A stretch of DNA of 64,000 nt from CAUZIZ01 sp965218775 (lineage in GTDB: Bacteria > Acidobacteriota > UBA6911 > RPQK01 > JAJDTT01): NCBI GenBank assembly GCA_965218775.1, contig CBDCLS010000003.1:1177202-1241201 (forward strand), written 5' to 3'. A program made the translations under genes and the position numbers. Every line of letters begins with the position of its first letter. Positions within the stretch are counted from its first letter, which is position 1. The notes under the pieces were generated by a model, which searched no databases, was not told the origin of the DNA, and worked only from the letters and a program-made list of their open reading frames with translations. Below are positions 61,920 through 64,000 of this stretch, one piece after another.

Positions 61920-63254
61920 GCAACCGTTTTTCTGTAATTTTCTTTAGGGCCTGTAGGGAAGAATTGCTCCACTTGTGTTTTCCAGCCGGCCAGGTTCAGG
62001 TATTGCCGGCCGGTTAACCACTCCTCGTGTATCTCTGGCAAGCACAGCCGAGATGAGCCGCAGCGCCGACGCTTCGTGGGGAAAGATTCCCACCACCCGG
62101 GTTCGTCTCCGGATCTCCCGGTGCAGTCTCTCCAGTCCGTTGATGGTTCGGATCCTTCGCCACCAGCTCCTCGGAAAATCAAACACTGTCAGCCCTTCAT
62201 CCACGTTCTCTTCCAGCCAGCTCACGAACTCCGGTGCAATCTTTTCGAACTTCTTGACGACTTTACCCTTGAGCTCCTCGGCATCTTCTCGAGACGGGGC
62301 ATCGAAAATGTCCCGCATGGCCTGGGCGATGCGGGGCTTGTCCTCTTTGCGGCGAGCATATTGTTGGGCGTTTTTACTCAGGTGAAACTGACAACGGTTC
62401 CAGGGCACCGACGGATAAACTGCCCGCCTGGCCGCCTTCAGTCCTTCGTGATCGTCACTGACAAACAGCTCGACCCCTCTCAGTCCACGCTTGTGCAGAT
62501 CTCCCAGAAACCCTCGCCAATGCACCTCCGCTTCACTGATCCTGGTGCTCAGACCCAACACCTCCCGCGTTCCGAAACGATTGACTCCTATGGCTTTCAG
62601 GATGGCCACGTCCTGCACCCTGCCGCCTCTTCGAACCTTCTCGTAGTGGGCATCCAGATACACGATCGGATACTCTCCCAGCTCCCGGCTTCGAAACTCT
62701 TCCAGCTCTTCGTCCAGCATCCCGGCCACTCTCGAGACCTGGGTGGCCGAGATCTCCAACCCACACAGCTGCTCCGTGATCTCGGTGACTTTCCTCGTCG
62801 AGACTCCCATCACATACATCTCGGCAATGGCCAGCTTCAGGGCCTTCTCCGAACGGCAACCCCTCTCCAGCGACTTGGGATAAAACCTCAACCCACGCAC
62901 CTGTGGAATCTCCAAGTGCAGCTCTCCCACTCGAGTCTGAATCCGCTTGCCTTTGAATCCGTTTCGATAGCCTCGCCGACTGGCTGTTCTCTCGTACGCT
63001 TCCGCTCCCAGAAACTCGCTTCTTTCCAACTGCATGGCCACGTTGAACAGCTTCTCCAGGATTCCTCGAAAGGCTTCTGTTCCTTCCTCGATCAACTCCG
63101 CCAGGATCTCCCGTGGTACTCTCTTTTCCAGGTCTGGGTTCATTTGATTCTCCTTGCCAGATAGACGTTTCTGTTTTTGGAGAATCCTGTCCCAGACCTC
63201 TGTCTTTCCGACCCAGGCCTGACCAGAATTTTACAGAAAAGAAGTTACGCTACT
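61916..63254 (-). mobile_element. IS256-family insertion sequence
   Basis: About 1339 bp flanked by GGTTGGAGGG at 61906-61915 and 63255-63264 (one base may belong to the element; the family makes 8-9 bp duplications). Both ends share TTTTCTGTAA followed a little later by GGCCTG in inverted orientation. Removing it rejoins the selenoprotein frame. Confidence 0.9.
61944..63143 (-). CDS. IS256 transposase with C-terminal frameshift
   Basis: 399 residues in the main frame. Mutator-type transposase: ASRRGYRNGFKGKRIQTRVG, VYLDAHYEKVRRGG (first Asp), VELFVSDDHEGLKAARRAVY (second Asp), CQFHLSKNAQQYARRKEDKP, INGLERLHREIRRRTRVVGI (Glu). After ALRLISAVLA the frame diverges; the canonical end PEIHEEWLTGRQYLNLAGWK is found one base over, continuing to 61916. 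A single-base insertion near 62050 therefore altered the last ~45 residues. The catalytic triad is intact, so activity is possible but doubtful. GGAG precedes the ATG. Confidence 0.9.
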   Translation of the reverse strand: MNPDLEKRVPREILAELIEEGTEAFRGILEKLFNVAMQLERSEFLGAEAYERTASRRGYRNGFKGKRIQTRVGELHLEIPQVRGLRFYPKSLERGCRSEKALKLAIAEMYVMGVSTRKVTEITEQLCGLEISATQVSRVAGMLDEELEEFRSRELGEYPIVYLDAHYEKVRRGGRVQDVAILKAIGVNRFGTREVLGLSTRISEAEVHWRGFLGDLHKRGLRGVELFVSDDHEGLKAARRAVYPSVPWNRCQFHLSKNAQQYARRKEDKPRIAQAMRDIFDAPSREDAEELKGKVVKKFEKIAPEFVSWLEENVDEGLTVFDFPRSWWRRIRTINGLERLHREIRRRTRVVGIFPHEASALRLISAVLARDTRGVVNRPAIPEPGRLENTSGAILPYRP

Positions 63255-63391
63255 GGTTGGAGGGCCTGGACCGTGTCCGTTCTCCGGAGGGGATGCGTCC
63301 ACCCCGACCCGTGAAAGTTGTCTTGGTGCTACTTTGCCGATCCACGACTCAGAACAGAGACGCCTGTGTCAGTAGCGGAGATCCTGGATGA
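63255..63391 (+). pseudogene. Severed 3' end of the selenoprotein gene
   Basis: From the second target-site copy the frame reads LEGLDRVRSPEGMRPPRPVK followed by VVLVLLCRSTTQNRDACVSS and a stop. It is in frame with the upstream part once the IS256 and one duplication are removed, adding about 45 residues. They look poorly conserved, so their loss may not harm the protein. Confidence 0.65.
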
Positions 63392-63488
63392 TATGATCAA
63401 CAACGCCAAAGAAGGGGTAGTCCCCCAATGATCCCACAGCAGAATCTTCAGTTTCTGCACCGGACCGTTCTTCAAAATAGGAGGTCAT

Positions 63489-63514
63489 TCGGTGCTTCTT
63501 CATGCAAGTGTTGT
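63489..63514. mobile_element. Solo IS1595-like terminus
   Basis: CGGTGCTTCTTCATGCAAGT, then GTTGTTGAG, matches the left end of the IS1595-like element at 35523 with one mismatch. No transposase sequence follows. Confidence 0.6.
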
Positions 63515-63809
63515 TGAGGGATCAACCAGAACATCCGGCCGACCGCACCCGCGTAGGTGGAGCGGCATTATTCTGGTAGACAGCTCGGTCGAGATCTGCC
63601 GGCCCCCGAAACCTATCCAGGAAGGCTTTGTCTCCTTAACGAGGCGGCCGGCTGTAGTCAATTTTGTAGCTGTTGAAAGCCTCAAGTTTCAACAAGCTCA
63701 CGAAACCTCGCCGAATCTGGCCAGACTCCCCGAACGATCGCCCACAGCCGACATTGCTAGATTCTCATCGTTGAAGTCTATGCGATGCGTGTTTCCCAAA
63801 AAAAATCTT

Positions 63810-63856
63810 ACAGACAGCGTCCGATTTGATCGAAATCTGAACGGCCGCTTTCGCCT
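63810..63856 (+). repeat. Repeat D, copy 3
   Basis: ACAGACAGCGTCCGATTTGA followed by TCGAAATCTGAACGGCCGCT, direct relative to copy 1, with a few differences. Confidence 0.7.
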
Positions 63857-64000
63857 GAGGCCGTGTGAAAAGTCAAAATAGCTTTCTCAAATCGTCCCTA
63901 AGCCCGGCAAGATTTCAAGTAAGGCTAGAGGTCTAACAACGGAGAGATATCTGCTTCAACGGCAATTAATCGCGCAACGCGCGAGACTTGGAGGCTACCT

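Larger units (their letters stand above)
63392..64000. other. Gene-free right edge with repeats
   Basis: Holds a solo IS1595-like end (63489-63514) and repeat D copy 3. A 129-codon frame at 63492-63881 consists of these repeats and is not credible as a gene. Confidence 0.4.

Noticed and set aside
62076..63164. 362-codon + frame opposite IS256 transposase
   Set aside because: Shadow of the conserved transposase.
63492..63881. 129-codon ORF at the right edge
   Set aside because: It is composed of a solo IS end and repeat D and has no protein-family character.
1..64000. CRISPR arrays and rRNA genes
   Set aside because: No regularly spaced short repeats and no conserved rRNA blocks were seen on reading both strands.

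Overview
This 64 kb window looks like a chromosomal segment of a GC-moderate, Gram-negative bacterium, probably an Acidobacteriota member and perhaps a host-associated or marine one. The evidence is an SBBP beta-propeller protein with an IPTL-type C-terminal anchor, a BrxA/BrxB-type bacilliredoxin, bacterial RRM proteins, an RpoD-type sigma factor, many secreted sialidase-like, sulfatase and PQQ-propeller proteins, and a predicted selenoprotein. No rRNA, confident tRNA or CRISPR was seen. The assignment is inferred from family content only.

Layout. (1) 1-22.7 kb is a transposon-ridden accessory region. It holds an IS1182/ISNCY-like element, an IS200-type element, an IS630 element, and three large copies plus one core fragment of a 932-bp repeat (element A) with 189-bp terminal inverted repeats. 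Between these sit intact secreted carbohydrate- or ester-active genes (637-aa toroid-like protein, esterase/5'-nucleotidase fusion, sialidase-like lipoprotein), an orphan efflux adaptor and a SelA-like PLP enzyme, together with remnants of a sulfatase, PD40 propeller, sialidase, GH32-like protein, SDR, sodium symporter and antitoxin. (2) 23-35 kb is the conserved core: two RRM proteins, hflKC followed by two tiny genes, a divergent HTH regulator, groESL and rpoD. A second, decayed copy of the regulator/small-membrane-protein locus lies at 30.1-33.1 kb, with paralogous secreted proteins beside it. (3) 35.5-45 kb holds an IS1595-like element that truncates a nucleotidyltransferase, a lipoprotein pair, and a 4455-bp four-gene Mu/Tn7-like transposon inserted into an SBBP gene. 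The insertion is flanked by an exact 6-bp target duplication, and in silico excision restores the frame. (4) 45-59 kb is mixed: an S41-type protease between G10 and C21 tracts, bacilliredoxin, a khpA fragment, an ISKra4 relic, SIR2, Tn3, serine- and tyrosine-recombinase fragments, plasmid-type radC/DUF3560 genes, and repeat B (three copies). (5) 59-64 kb has a PQQ-propeller lipoprotein and a redoxin-DsbD-alpha fusion with an in-frame TGA read as selenocysteine (motif UPFC), followed by a SECIS-like hairpin. This last gene is clipped near its 3' end by an IS256 element.

How the genes work together: the working modules are membrane and protein quality control (HflKC, GroESL, S41 protease, bacilliredoxin, redoxin), RNA binding and transcription (RRMs, HTH regulator, RpoD), and secreted glycan and ester degradation. 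The rest records heavy insertion and decay. All functional statements are homology judgements made by eye, with no database search.
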